From assembly GCF_011617705.1 (NCBI RefSeq), contig NZ_CP050154.1, forward strand, positions 868,001-932,000: a stretch of DNA of 64,000 nucleotides. Direction: 5' to 3'. The stretch is from Brevibacterium limosum. GTDB lineage: Bacteria; Actinomycetota; Actinomycetes; Actinomycetales; Brevibacteriaceae. The translations under genes were made by a program, and so were the position numbers. The notes below the pieces were generated by a model. The model did not search any database and was not told the origin of the DNA. It worked only from the letters and a program-made list of their open reading frames with translations. Positions 1 to 8,244 of this stretch are shown here, one piece after another (the stretch's first letter is position 1; every line of letters begins with the position of its first letter).

Positions 1-1
1 C

Positions 2-1207
2 TACAGTGTGGACAAAGCCGCCCAGGAACGCGTGCTCGACGACTTCTGCGCCGACCACCCCGAGATCACGGTGACCCGGCTGCGTCCCGCGCTCATCTTC
101 GGTGCCCCTGCCGCCTCGGAGATACAGCGGTACTTCCTCAGCACCTTGATGCCCGTCCAGCTGCTGCGCGCGGGCCGGCTGCCGTTCCTGCCGCTGCCCG
201 CGGGACTGCGCGGCGTCCAGGCAGTGCACTCGACCGATGTCGCCCGTGCCTATGTCGCCAGTGTCCTCCGACGCCGTTCGGGCGCCTTCAACATCTGCGC
301 CGATGATGTGCTCCATCCGAAGGATCTGGCCGAACTGCTCGACCACGGCAGGCACGTCCCGGTGCCGAACGGCGCAGTGCGCGCGGCTCTGAGCATGGGC
401 CACAGCAGCTCACTGGTCGCCGCCGATGCAGGATGGCTCGACATGGGCCTGCACGTGCCGCTGATGGACAATGCGCGCGCACGACGGGAACTCGACTGGG
501 AGCCGGAGTACAGTGCCATGGACGCCGCACGCGAACTGCTCAAAGGCATGGCCGACGGCGAGGGGGCCGCTTCCGTTCCACTCCGTCCACGCGATGTCGA
601 ACATACGCGGCTGCGGGCAACAGATGATACGAGCAGCGGGCACGAAGCACCGGGTGCGGACGAGGAGCACAGTGAGGTCGACATGGACCTCTTGGGACTC
701 TATGTCAGCGACCATCTCACCGGGGCCACCGCCGGAGCGGAGAGGATCGAACGGATGGCGGCCGACTTCGTCGACACTCCCGTCTTCGCGGCTCTGTCCG
801 AGCTCTCCGCGGAGATCCGCGGAGAGCATCTGTACGTCCGGCACCTCATCGGCGAACTCGGTCTCCGGCGCCGTCCCGTCGCCGAAGCGGTGTCGTGGGT
901 CGGCGAACGGGTCGGCAGGCTCAAGAGCAACGGCTCGCTGCTCAAGCGCTCGCCCATGACCCTCGTGCTCGAAGCCGAGCTGATGCGCAGCGCGGTCATC
1001 GGCAAACTGGGGATGTGGCAGACGCTCGACGACAACGCCGAGGCACTCGGCCTGGACGCCGAACAGTTCCGTGAGTTCGCGCAGAAGGCAGAACACCAAC
1101 GCGAAGTGCTCGACACAGTGCACAGCTATGCTCGGAGCCGAGCGTTCCGCCGGGATCTGGCTGTCTACGATCAGGCCTCGGGAGTCAGCCCTATGCGGGG
1201 CGACTGA
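2..1207 (+). CDS. NAD-dependent epimerase (SDR) with C-terminal ferritin-like helical domain, 5' partial
   Basis: The frame is open from the window edge. The first codons read Y-S-V-D-K, which fits the SDR catalytic YxxxK motif, so the Rossmann half lies upstream of the window and the GTG at base 8 is not the real start. Up to about base 560 the protein is the substrate-binding half of an extended SDR (TRLRPALIFG, HSTDVARAY). After a low-complexity linker, a helical region of about 150 residues begins at MDLLGLYVSDH (ATG 683) and resembles ferritin-like bundles found alone in other actinobacteria. No stop separates the parts, so I read it as a fusion. Substrate unknown. Confidence 0.75.
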   Translation, partial: YSVDKAAQERVLDDFCADHPEITVTRLRPALIFGAPAASEIQRYFLSTLMPVQLLRAGRLPFLPLPAGLRGVQAVHSTDVARAYVASVLRRRSGAFNICADDVLHPKDLAELLDHGRHVPVPNGAVRAALSMGHSSSLVAADAGWLDMGLHVPLMDNARARRELDWEPEYSAMDAARELLKGMADGEGAASVPLRPRDVEHTRLRATDDTSSGHEAPGADEEHSEVDMDLLGLYVSDHLTGATAGAERIERMAADFVDTPVFAALSELSAEIRGEHLYVRHLIGELGLRRRPVAEAVSWVGERVGRLKSNGSLLKRSPMTLVLEAELMRSAVIGKLGMWQTLDDNAEALGLDAEQFREFAQKAEHQREVLDTVHSYARSRAFRRDLAVYDQASGVSPMRGD

Positions 1208-1329
1208 GACACCGTATCCTGCCTGATCCGGTCTTCGATGCCTCCGAGCGCATCGACGAGCTGTGAGCCGTATTCCCGGGCTTCCGCTGCTGGCGACGTC
1301 ACCCTTCTTCAGCAATGGGATGCATTGTC

Positions 1330-3483
1330 TCAGGCCTCGACCCGGGCCCAGGCCCGGTGCTCGCTCAGGCCTTCCTGCAGCTGCGAGAGCGCTGTTTCGA
1401 GGTCATCTTTGCAGTAGACTCCGGGGTCGTCGGCCTTGATGCCGTACTTCTCCATCATGGTGCAGGAGTCTCCGCTGGCGGCGATGAACTTGAGATGACG
1501 CCACGCTTCCGTGATCAGGAGCTCGATCTCGGTGGTCAGCTCGGCACCATCGGCGAAGAAGAAGGCGTCGAGTTCGCTTGAGGCCACGGTCAGGTATGTC
1601 CGCTCGACGGCGACGCTCCGCTCGCCGGAGGTGATGCGTCCGCCCACCGGAGCGATCGTGATGGGGACCATTCCCGCCTCGGCGATGCGGTCGTGGGCGC
1701 GGATGACCTGCTCGGCGTCGGTCCCACTGCCGGTGACGATGCCGATCTTGCGCCCGTCGACCGGCCAGCGCTTCCCCACCTGGGACAGTGCCGGGCTCGG
1801 TTCGATATCGCTGCGCGGCGGCGTCTGAGCCACAGGGGCCTCGAGGCCCAGCCCCTCGGCGACCATGCGGGCAAGCTCCGAGTCGATGCAGGCGAGCACA
1901 GCGACCTCGCGCTCCCGGATCGTCTCCTCGTAGCATTTGCCGAGCTCGAAGGTGAAGGCATCGGCGAGGTGCTGCTGTTCGACGGAGGTGAGGCTGAGCC
2001 AGAACATGCGCGGCTGGGAATAGTGGTCATCGAAGGACTCCGGCGAACGGCGTTCCTTCTTCGACGCCGGAATCTCGTGGGCGATTTCGACGAACGTATG
2101 CTCGTCGGTCTGCTCGGCAGGGAACGGGTTGCCGCCGTCGAGCGAATTCGGCTTGTACGGTGCGATGCCGCGATGGTCGGCAGTCTGGTGCATTCCGTCG
2201 CGGAACATGTCGTTGACCGGGCAGTGCGGACGGTTGATCGGGAGCTGAGAGAAGTTCGGCCCGCCCAGTCGGGTGAGCTGGGTGTCGAGATAGGAGAACA
2301 GCCGTCCTTGGAGCAGAGGATCGTCGGTGATGTCGATGCCCGGCACCACATGCCCGGGATGGAACGCCACCTGCTCGGTCTCGTCGAAGAAGTTGCTGGG
2401 GTTGCGGTCGAGTGTGAGCATACCCAGCGGCTGCACGGGCGCGAGTTCCTCGGGCACGATCTTCGTGGGGTCGAGCAGATCGATCCCCTCGAAGGTCTCA
2501 CTCGGATCGTCCGGGAAGACCTGGACGCCGAGTTCCCATTGCGGGCCCGCTCCGGCTTCGATGGCATCGGCGAGGTCCCGGCGGTGGAAATCGGGGTCGA
2601 CGCCGTTGACCATCTGCGCCTCTTCCCAGATGAGCGAATGGACTCCGGCCTTCGGCTTCCAATGGAACTTCACCAGGGAGGTCTCACCGGCTGTGTTCTC
2701 GACTCGGAAGGTGTGGATCCCGAAGCCCTCCATCATCCGGAAGGAGCGGGGAATGCCGCGATCGGACATCTGCCACATCGTGTGATGGGTCGCCTCGGTG
2801 TGCAGGGACACGAAGTCCCAGAAGGTGTCATGGGCGCTCTGCGCCTGCGGGATCTCACGGTCGGGGTGGGGTTTGGCCGCATGCACGATGTCGGGAAACT
2901 TGATCGCATCCTGGATGAAGAAGACCGGGATGTTGTTGCCGACGAGGTCGAACACCCCGTCCGTCGTATAGAACTTCGTGGCGAAGCCCCTGGTGTCGCG
3001 AACGGAATCTGCAGACCCCCGCGAGCCGACAACGGAGGAGAAGCGTGTGAAGACCTCCGTTTCCACATCGGGGGCGAGGAAGGCCGCCTTCGTGATCCCC
3101 GAGGCGGAGCCGTAGGAGACGAACGTTCCGTGGGCTGCGGAACCGCGGGCGTGGACGACACGCTCAGGGATGCGCTCGTGGTCGAAGTGGGTGATCTTCT
3201 CCCGCAGATGGTGGTCTTGGAGGAGAGTCGGTCCCCGCGATCCCGCCTTGAGCGAATGGTCCGTGTCATAGAGCCGAGCACCCTGGGCCGTGGTCAGCCA
3301 GCTGCCCTGCTGGGCCTGATCCTCCTGGGTGTCGCTGCTGGGGGCCCCGGTCGGCGTCGTCGGACGCGGTCCGCTCTGGTCCTGCTTCGGCGGCAGCGGT
3401 TCACGCGGTGTCGTCGGTTCTTCGAAGTCCGGAGTGCGGGAGCCGGGTTTGCCGGGAATGGTTGGACGCTCTTCTGAACTCAT
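1330..3483 (-). CDS. katE: Large-subunit catalase (HPII type)
   Basis: Cytoplasmic haem catalase that breaks down hydrogen peroxide. The 717-residue length matches large-subunit catalases rather than the roughly 500-residue small type. The catalytic His region VHARGSAAHG lies near residue 110. NIPVFFIQDAIKFPD and the RLFSYLDTQLTRLGGPNF haem-ligand region follow. The last 150 residues (GKRWPVDGRKIGIVTGSG onward) form the DJ-1/PfpI-like domain typical of HPII. The N-terminal 80 residues are Pro-rich and probably disordered. The start is preceded by GAGGAG at good spacing, with a hairpin just upstream in the leader. It is monocistronic and is one of many stress genes here. Confidence 0.96.
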   Translation of the reverse strand: MSSEERPTIPGKPGSRTPDFEEPTTPREPLPPKQDQSGPRPTTPTGAPSSDTQEDQAQQGSWLTTAQGARLYDTDHSLKAGSRGPTLLQDHHLREKITHFDHERIPERVVHARGSAAHGTFVSYGSASGITKAAFLAPDVETEVFTRFSSVVGSRGSADSVRDTRGFATKFYTTDGVFDLVGNNIPVFFIQDAIKFPDIVHAAKPHPDREIPQAQSAHDTFWDFVSLHTEATHHTMWQMSDRGIPRSFRMMEGFGIHTFRVENTAGETSLVKFHWKPKAGVHSLIWEEAQMVNGVDPDFHRRDLADAIEAGAGPQWELGVQVFPDDPSETFEGIDLLDPTKIVPEELAPVQPLGMLTLDRNPSNFFDETEQVAFHPGHVVPGIDITDDPLLQGRLFSYLDTQLTRLGGPNFSQLPINRPHCPVNDMFRDGMHQTADHRGIAPYKPNSLDGGNPFPAEQTDEHTFVEIAHEIPASKKERRSPESFDDHYSQPRMFWLSLTSVEQQHLADAFTFELGKCYEETIREREVAVLACIDSELARMVAEGLGLEAPVAQTPPRSDIEPSPALSQVGKRWPVDGRKIGIVTGSGTDAEQVIRAHDRIAEAGMVPITIAPVGGRITSGERSVAVERTYLTVASSELDAFFFADGAELTTEIELLITEAWRHLKFIAASGDSCTMMEKYGIKADDPGVYCKDDLETALSQLQEGLSEHRAWARVEA

Positions 3484-3502
3484 GATGTCTCCTCACTGAT
3501 GA

Positions 3503-3519
3503 CAGGACTCTCAGTCCTG
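3503..3519 (-). promoter_or_regulatory. Perfect hairpin/operator in the katE leader
   Basis: CAGGACT-CTC-AGTCCTG is a perfect 7-bp inverted repeat with a 3-nt loop, 20 bp upstream of the katE ATG and directly before its ribosome-binding site. In RNA it would be a tight stem next to the Shine-Dalgarno sequence. As DNA it would be a 17-bp operator. There is no U-run, so a simple terminator is unlikely. Which role applies is inference. Confidence 0.5.
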
Positions 3520-3593
3520 CGCTGGCGTGTTCTGACGGTAGAGGCGATCCGCGCACGCGTGGAGCCCCTTGTGCTGAAGCGGCGGACGGATTA

Positions 3594-4775
3594 TCATTCC
3601 GCGTTCGGATCGAGGACGACCTTGATGCAGCCGTCCGTCTTCTCCTGGAACATCTCATAGGCCTCGGGAGCGGACTCGAGGGGGAGGCGGTGGGTGACGA
3701 GGTCGTCGACCCCCAGCGGATCCGCGGAGTCCTCGACCAGGGGCAGGAGGTCATCGGTCCAGCTGCGGACATTGCACTGTCCCATCCGCAGTTGGATCTG
3801 CTTGTCGAAGAGGGTGAGCAGCGGCATGGGAGACAGCACTCCTCCGTAGACTCCGCTGAGCGAGAGAGTCCCGCCCCGACGGACCAGATCGATCGCCGAG
3901 TGGAGGACCGCGGTCCTGTCGATGCCGCTGGTCTCCATGAGCTTCCGCGCAGCCGGCGGCGGGAGCAGACCGGTCGCCTGCTGTGCGGCCGAGGCCAGCG
4001 GGGACCCGTGTGCTTCCATCCCCACGGCGTCGACGACCGCGTCGGGCCCACGCCCGGAGGTGGCCTCTCGGATGGCCGAATGTGCGTCCTCGTCGAAGTC
4101 GAAGACCTCGATCCCGTGGCGAGCGGCCATGTCACGACGTTCGGGGACCGGGTCGAGAGCGAAGACCTGCGCACCGAGGTGTCTGCCGATGCGAGCGGCG
4201 AACTGCCCGACAGGCCCGAGGCCGTAGACGCCGAGCGAGTCTCCTTCTCTGATCCCGGCGTATTTCACTGCCTGCCAGGCCGTGGGGAGGATGTCGCTGA
4301 GGAAGAGGTAGCGGTGGTCGGGAAGATCGGCACCGACCTTGATCGGTCCGACGTCGGCATAGGGGACACGGAGGTATTCTGCCTGCCCGCCGGGCACGGA
4401 CCCGTAGAGTCGAGAGTAGCCGAACAGCTGTGCCCCGGACCCGTACTGCCTCACCTGTGTGGTCTCGCATTGGGTGTACAGCCCCTGCTCGCACATCCAG
4501 CAGCGGCCGCAGGAGATGGGAAACGGCACGACCACCCGATCGTCGGCCGACAAGCCGGAATCAGGGCCGGCCTCGACGACTCGACCCATCGTCTCGTGCC
4601 CGATGATGTCTCCGCGGTCCATGAATGGTCCCAGCACTTCGTAGAGGTGGAGGTCGGACCCGCAGATGGCGGTGGAGGTGACTTCGATGATCGCGTCATT
4701 CGACTTGTGGCGGATCGGATCGTCGACTGTCTCCACCGAGATGTTTCGTTTCCCTTGCCAGGTGACTGCGCGCAT
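3594..4775 (-). CDS. Zinc-dependent alcohol dehydrogenase, formaldehyde-dehydrogenase-like
   Basis: Medium-chain dehydrogenase of 393 residues. Catalytic zinc ligands are visible in TAICGSDLHLYE and IGHETMGRVVE. The structural zinc site is CGRCWMCEQGLYTQC. The cofactor fold shows VYGLGPVGQFAARIG. The N-terminus and the insertion before KLMETSGIDR resemble glutathione-independent formaldehyde dehydrogenase-like proteins, a group often annotated without proof of substrate. It most likely oxidises an alcohol or aldehyde with NAD(P). It stands between katE and the CDGSH gene on the same strand with its own leader. Confidence 0.88.
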   Translation of the reverse strand: MRAVTWQGKRNISVETVDDPIRHKSNDAIIEVTSTAICGSDLHLYEVLGPFMDRGDIIGHETMGRVVEAGPDSGLSADDRVVVPFPISCGRCWMCEQGLYTQCETTQVRQYGSGAQLFGYSRLYGSVPGGQAEYLRVPYADVGPIKVGADLPDHRYLFLSDILPTAWQAVKYAGIREGDSLGVYGLGPVGQFAARIGRHLGAQVFALDPVPERRDMAARHGIEVFDFDEDAHSAIREATSGRGPDAVVDAVGMEAHGSPLASAAQQATGLLPPPAARKLMETSGIDRTAVLHSAIDLVRRGGTLSLSGVYGGVLSPMPLLTLFDKQIQLRMGQCNVRSWTDDLLPLVEDSADPLGVDDLVTHRLPLESAPEAYEMFQEKTDGCIKVVLDPNAE

Positions 4776-4820
4776 TGCCTTCTCTCCTTCTCGATCGACA
4801 GTCTGTTCGTCCGCTCGGGC

Positions 4821-5066
4821 TCATCCGTCCCCCGGCGGAGGTTCTGCCGTCGGGGGTGGAGCGGGGGCACGGAAGCCGACTGCCCGATGGGAGCCGTCGC
4901 ACAACGGAGGTATGCCAGTTTTGCCGCACCGGCACAGGGCAACCACCCGGCGATCGGTTGCCGTCTCCTCCCGTCCCGGTGCCGTGAGGACGGTGAAGTC
5001 CCCGCGGACGAGCAGAGGTCCGTCGGGACAGGGGGTGATCGTGACCGGGTCGCTCGAACTATCCAC
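4821..5066 (-). CDS. CDGSH iron-sulfur domain protein
   Basis: A small protein of 81 residues with the CDGSH signature: ALCRCGKTGIPPLCDGSH supplies the three Cys and one His that bind a [2Fe-2S] cluster in this family. The GTG start overlaps the stop region of the upstream haem-oxygenase-like gene by 8 bp, so translation is probably coupled. CDGSH proteins carry electrons or labile clusters. Pairing with an iron-containing redox enzyme suggests it is the electron or iron partner of that enzyme. The Pro-rich C-terminal tail has no known role. Confidence 0.9.
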   Translation of the reverse strand: MDSSSDPVTITPCPDGPLLVRGDFTVLTAPGREETATDRRVVALCRCGKTGIPPLCDGSHRAVGFRAPAPPPTAEPPPGDG

Positions 5067-6162
5067 AGACAGCCTCCTTCGGGGTCGTCCTCAGCGAGGG
5101 CTCTCCTGCTGACCAGGATTCGAGCATGTGGGAACCGCCCATGTCGTCGAGGCGGAGGCAGGAGGCGGCACCGAAGAGGATGTCGGGGATGAGGTCGGGC
5201 TCATCATCGGCGGCTCCTCCCGCGAGGTCGTGCGCCGCGATCTGCTCGTGCACGGCATCGGCCTCGACGTGCTCATCGAAGTACCATGTGACGTCCCGGC
5301 CGAAGCCGTTCCTGCTGAAGGCGCGGGAGTAGAGGCCGTTGGGAATGGACGAAGTCATCTCGAATGCGGCCAGGTGGCCGATCGCGGCACCTCGCAGGCG
5401 TCGGTTGAGACCGAAGAGATTCATCGCGTTCACCGAAGCGAGAGTGATCGCGGGGACCTCGTCGAGGTAATGGTCGGGCCTGTCGTCGAGGCCGAACCCG
5501 CGCAGCGTCCCGGCGAAGATCTCGGCGTGGACGTGGTCGGGTCTGCCGCCTCCGTACTCATCGGCCTGGATCTCGACGAGAGCTGCCTTGGCCCGGCCGC
5601 GGAGTCGGGGGATCGCCCAGGAATGGGGATCTGCTTCGCGGAGGGTGTAGATGGACTTGTGGATGAGGAATTCGCGGAGCTGATCGACTGAGGCGTGCCG
5701 CGCCGCCCACGTGGCCAGTTCCGGCTGCGCCACCTCACTTGTCATGGAGAACAGCGTCTCGGCGAGCTCTGCGCCGGAGCGCGGAATGAGGTCCGGCAAT
5801 GGCGCGAGTGCTCGCAGCGCGGTCTCGAAGCGGCGCTCGATCCTTCCGCGGATCCCGATCAGCGAGGGATCCCATTCCCAGTCTCCGTGCACGAAATCGG
5901 CAGGGCCGGTGTGCAGGATGTAGAGAAGGTGGAGCGCCAGCTGCAGATCCTCGTCGCGGAACATGTCCTCACTCGACACCAGCACAGAAGAAGCGGCCGC
6001 GTCGAGTTCGGGCAGCAGCTCAGCAGCTTCCCCGCCGTCAGATGTGAGCACCCTGAGCAGCAGCGAGGTGACCTCGCCTCTCGGCCGAGGCGCGAGCCCG
6101 CGCTCCGGCGCAGTGAGCGGTACAGGGCTGTTCAGTTCGTCGATCGCACCTGTCTGTGTCAT
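5059..6162 (-). CDS. Iron-containing redox enzyme, haem-oxygenase-like fold
   Basis: About 367 residues from an ATG at 6162, chosen because AGGAA sits 7 nt upstream. The frame stays open to 6246 but those codons look like leader. The protein is helical and carries spaced His/Glu pairs typical of the haem-oxygenase-like diiron superfamily (FEMTSSIPNGLYSRAF, WYFDEHVEADAVHEQIAAHD). Relatives are annotated iron-containing redox enzyme; some diiron members modify small molecules or fatty acids. It overlaps the CDGSH gene, giving a two-gene operon. Substrate unknown. The promoter region, shared with the divergent CBS gene, contains a 10-bp inverted repeat. Confidence 0.8.
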   Translation of the reverse strand: MTQTGAIDELNSPVPLTAPERGLAPRPRGEVTSLLLRVLTSDGGEAAELLPELDAAASSVLVSSEDMFRDEDLQLALHLLYILHTGPADFVHGDWEWDPSLIGIRGRIERRFETALRALAPLPDLIPRSGAELAETLFSMTSEVAQPELATWAARHASVDQLREFLIHKSIYTLREADPHSWAIPRLRGRAKAALVEIQADEYGGGRPDHVHAEIFAGTLRGFGLDDRPDHYLDEVPAITLASVNAMNLFGLNRRLRGAAIGHLAAFEMTSSIPNGLYSRAFSRNGFGRDVTWYFDEHVEADAVHEQIAAHDLAGGAADDEPDLIPDILFGAASCLRLDDMGGSHMLESWSAGEPSLRTTPKEAVCG

Positions 6163-6354
6163 CCGCTGGTTCCTCATCGTCGGTGGTGGCTGAACTGACA
6201 GCGTGACAAAGTGCAGCGCCGGTGTCAGCGGCCGTACGAGACTCACACTTCATCGCCGCTGAAGCGTTGCGCAGCCGCGCAACCAGGACTCCGGCTCCGT
6301 CTGCGGTCCGGAACGGCAACGGTGTCTGAGGCACCCGTCGGGGGCGGCGGCCCC

Positions 6355-6395
6355 CTGGACACTCCTCGGGAGCACTCAGCATGATGAGTGTCCAG
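6355..6395. promoter_or_regulatory. 10-bp perfect inverted repeat in a divergent promoter region
   Basis: CTGGACACTC (6355-6364) and GAGTGTCCAG (6386-6395) are exact reverse complements separated by 21 bp. They lie between the minus-strand haem-oxygenase-like gene and the plus-strand CBS gene. Arm length and spacing (two helical turns between arm centres or slightly more) fit a dimeric regulator or a long hairpin. No regulator gene is adjacent. Confidence 0.5.
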
Positions 6396-6475
6396 CACCC
6401 GGAGAGTCGGTCATCCGACCGTTCCCGCTGCGGGAGAGCAATCGACACGCACACTGACACGAGGAGACGTTGAAG

Positions 6476-6889
6476 ATGACGACAGCACGTGAACTGATGA
6501 CTCCAGGCGCGAAGTGCGTCGGCGAGAACGAGACGCTCGAAAAGGCTGCACAGCACATGCGCGAGGACGGTTTCGGGTCCCTTCCGATCTGCGGAGAGGA
6601 CAACCGGCTCAAAGGCATGATCACGGATCGTGACATCGTCGTGAAGTGCATCGCAGAGGGCGGAGATCCGAAGACGGCGATAGTCGGGGATCTCGCCCAG
6701 GGCAAGCCGGTGACCATCGGTGCCGATGACAACGTCGGTGAGGCGCTGCAGACGATGAAGGACCATCAGGTCCGCCGACTTCCCGTCATCGACGGGCACG
6801 AACTCGTGGGCATGCTCGCTCAGGCCGATGTGGCTCGCAGCGAGTGGGACACCCGCATCGGCGACCTTGTGGAGAAGATGTCCGAGTGA
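6476..6889 (+). CDS. Two-CBS-domain protein
   Basis: Stand-alone tandem CBS protein of 137 residues. The first CBS covers roughly residues 5-60 (ARELMTPGAKCV to GMITDRDIVV) and the second 70-125 (DHQVRRLPVIDG to ELVGMLAQADVA). Such proteins sense adenine nucleotides and often accumulate under stress or low oxygen in actinobacteria. I chose the ATG at 6476 because GAGGAG lies 9 nt upstream; an in-frame TTG at 6470 is less likely. Probably monocistronic. Confidence 0.92.
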   Translation: MTTARELMTPGAKCVGENETLEKAAQHMREDGFGSLPICGEDNRLKGMITDRDIVVKCIAEGGDPKTAIVGDLAQGKPVTIGADDNVGEALQTMKDHQVRRLPVIDGHELVGMLAQADVARSEWDTRIGDLVEKMSE

Positions 6890-6898
6890 GATCGGTGG

Positions 6899-7219
6899 CT
6901 AGTCGAGTGTGCTCTCATGCTTATGCCCCACGTTCTTGGGCAGAGTCTGCATCTGGGCACCGATCACCGGGTCGCTGTCGATGTGCTTGCGCGCGATCGG
7001 GCACGAGACGGTGATGGGGATCCGGCGATTCAGTGAGTCTTCGAGAGCCAGACGCACGAGTTCGCGGCAATGCCGATCCGAATCGAGCGGCTCGATGGCC
7101 TCGCAGTAGACGAACATGATCTCGTCCGGAGTGATCGTGTAGTGAAGCGAGGCGACGAGCTGTCCGGGAAGGTAGAGATCGAACTTGGAAGCTTCGCTGT
7201 TGTTGAGCAATGTGTACAC
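6899..7219 (-). CDS. Small GNAT-like protein with degenerate CoA loop
   Basis: About 106 residues. Strand order and the CPIARKHI ending resemble the short GCN5-related family (Acetyltransf_CG: F.L...VA.L.Y, then E-V, then SCP). The acetyl-CoA pyrophosphate loop normally seen as RGxGIG is replaced by DSDRHCREL, so acetyl transfer is doubtful. The GTG at 7217-7219 with AAGGGG upstream is the likely start; the longer open frame to 7396 covers the end of the next gene. A relative with the same changes lies at 33164-33454. Confidence 0.72.
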   Translation of the reverse strand: MYTLLNNSEASKFDLYLPGQLVASLHYTITPDEIMFVYCEAIEPLDSDRHCRELVRLALEDSLNRRIPITVSCPIARKHIDSDPVIGAQMQTLPKNVGHKHESTLD

Positions 7220-7337
7220 AGTGGTCCCCTTGAGTCCAGGACGGAGGCCATCTGCTTGACCGATTCTCAGATTAACCCAGTGCCGCACCGGACAACAAGC
7301 GGCAGTTCGAAGAGAGTGAGAAGACGGACGTGCCCGA

Positions 7338-8105
7338 TCAGTCGGTGATCGTGCCCGGCAGCGCACCGGTGCGGACGAACTCCTCGGCGACCTCACGCAG
7401 CTTCGTGTTCGTCTTCGAGCTCACCTTCGTGAGCAGCAGGAACGCCTCGTGTTCACTGATCTTGTGCCGTTCTATGAGGATCCCCTTGGCCTGACCGATG
7501 AGATCCCGCGAGGCCACTGCCTCATAGAGCTGTCCCTGCTTCTGCGCGTTGGCCAGAGCCAGAGAGGCATGTGCGGCCACTCCGCTTCCGATGTCCTCCG
7601 CTGCCTGGTCGAAGGCGCGGGGTGTCTTCGAGTAGAGGTTGAGCGCGCCGAGGCTGTCGACCTCGACGAAGAGCTGGAAGGCGAGCATGCTCCTCACCCC
7701 CTCCGCGACGGCGCTGGAGGCGAACCGGGGCCACGGAGTGGGATCGGTGAGAGCCGGGGCCCGGACGATGCGATGCTCGCGGATGGACTCGAAGCACGGT
7801 CCTTCGTACAGCTCCGACTGCAGGGCGTCCAGTCGCTCGGGGACCAAGTCCGAGGGAGCTCGGGACCGGATGGGGCCATCGCGACTGACGATCGAGAGCG
7901 ACGCGTAATCGGCCCCCGGAATGATCAGCAGCGCTTCGTCCACCATCGCCTTGAGGACGAGGTCATCGGGTTCGAGCACGAGTGAGCGTGCCCACTCGCC
8001 GATCTGCGCCGTCAGCCGATGCCGTTCGGCATCGGTATCGGTCGGCGCGGGAACCGCGGCCGCATCGCGGGGTATGTGGGTCGATCCTGCTGAGATCTCG
8101 TCCAT
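7338..8105 (-). CDS. GAF and ANTAR domain regulator
   Basis: 255 residues. A GAF sensor spans roughly 45-185 (LLIIPGADYASLSIVSRDG, YEGPCFESIREHRIV). A C-terminal ANTAR RNA-binding domain spans about 190-250 (RDLIGQAKGILIERHKISEHEAFLLL). ANTAR proteins bind paired hexaloop stem-loops in nascent RNA and prevent termination. GAF-ANTAR proteins are common in actinobacteria and respond to unknown ligands. It is monocistronic. Its RNA targets are not evident in this window. Confidence 0.93.
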   Translation of the reverse strand: MDEISAGSTHIPRDAAAVPAPTDTDAERHRLTAQIGEWARSLVLEPDDLVLKAMVDEALLIIPGADYASLSIVSRDGPIRSRAPSDLVPERLDALQSELYEGPCFESIREHRIVRAPALTDPTPWPRFASSAVAEGVRSMLAFQLFVEVDSLGALNLYSKTPRAFDQAAEDIGSGVAAHASLALANAQKQGQLYEAVASRDLIGQAKGILIERHKISEHEAFLLLTKVSSKTNTKLREVAEEFVRTGALPGTITD

Positions 8106-8244
8106 CAGAGGTGCCGCTCCAATCGTGTCTCACGTGTCGACCCTGGGATCGCTGTCTTCAGTATTCGTCCGCGTCGGGGCCTCGTCAACGGCCCGACGGT
8201 GGTTTTCCGTCGCTGCCAGCCCGGCCCGGCTGCGACGTGTCCCT

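Noticed and set aside
1315..1581. Plus-strand frame opposite the end of katE
   Set aside because: Antisense shadow of the catalase C-terminal domain.
8194..8212. CGACGG-N7-CCGTCG stem near the GAF-ANTAR gene
   Set aside because: Six-bp GC stem without a U-run in the expected direction; such stems are frequent by chance at this GC content. ANTAR target hexaloops were not recognised here.
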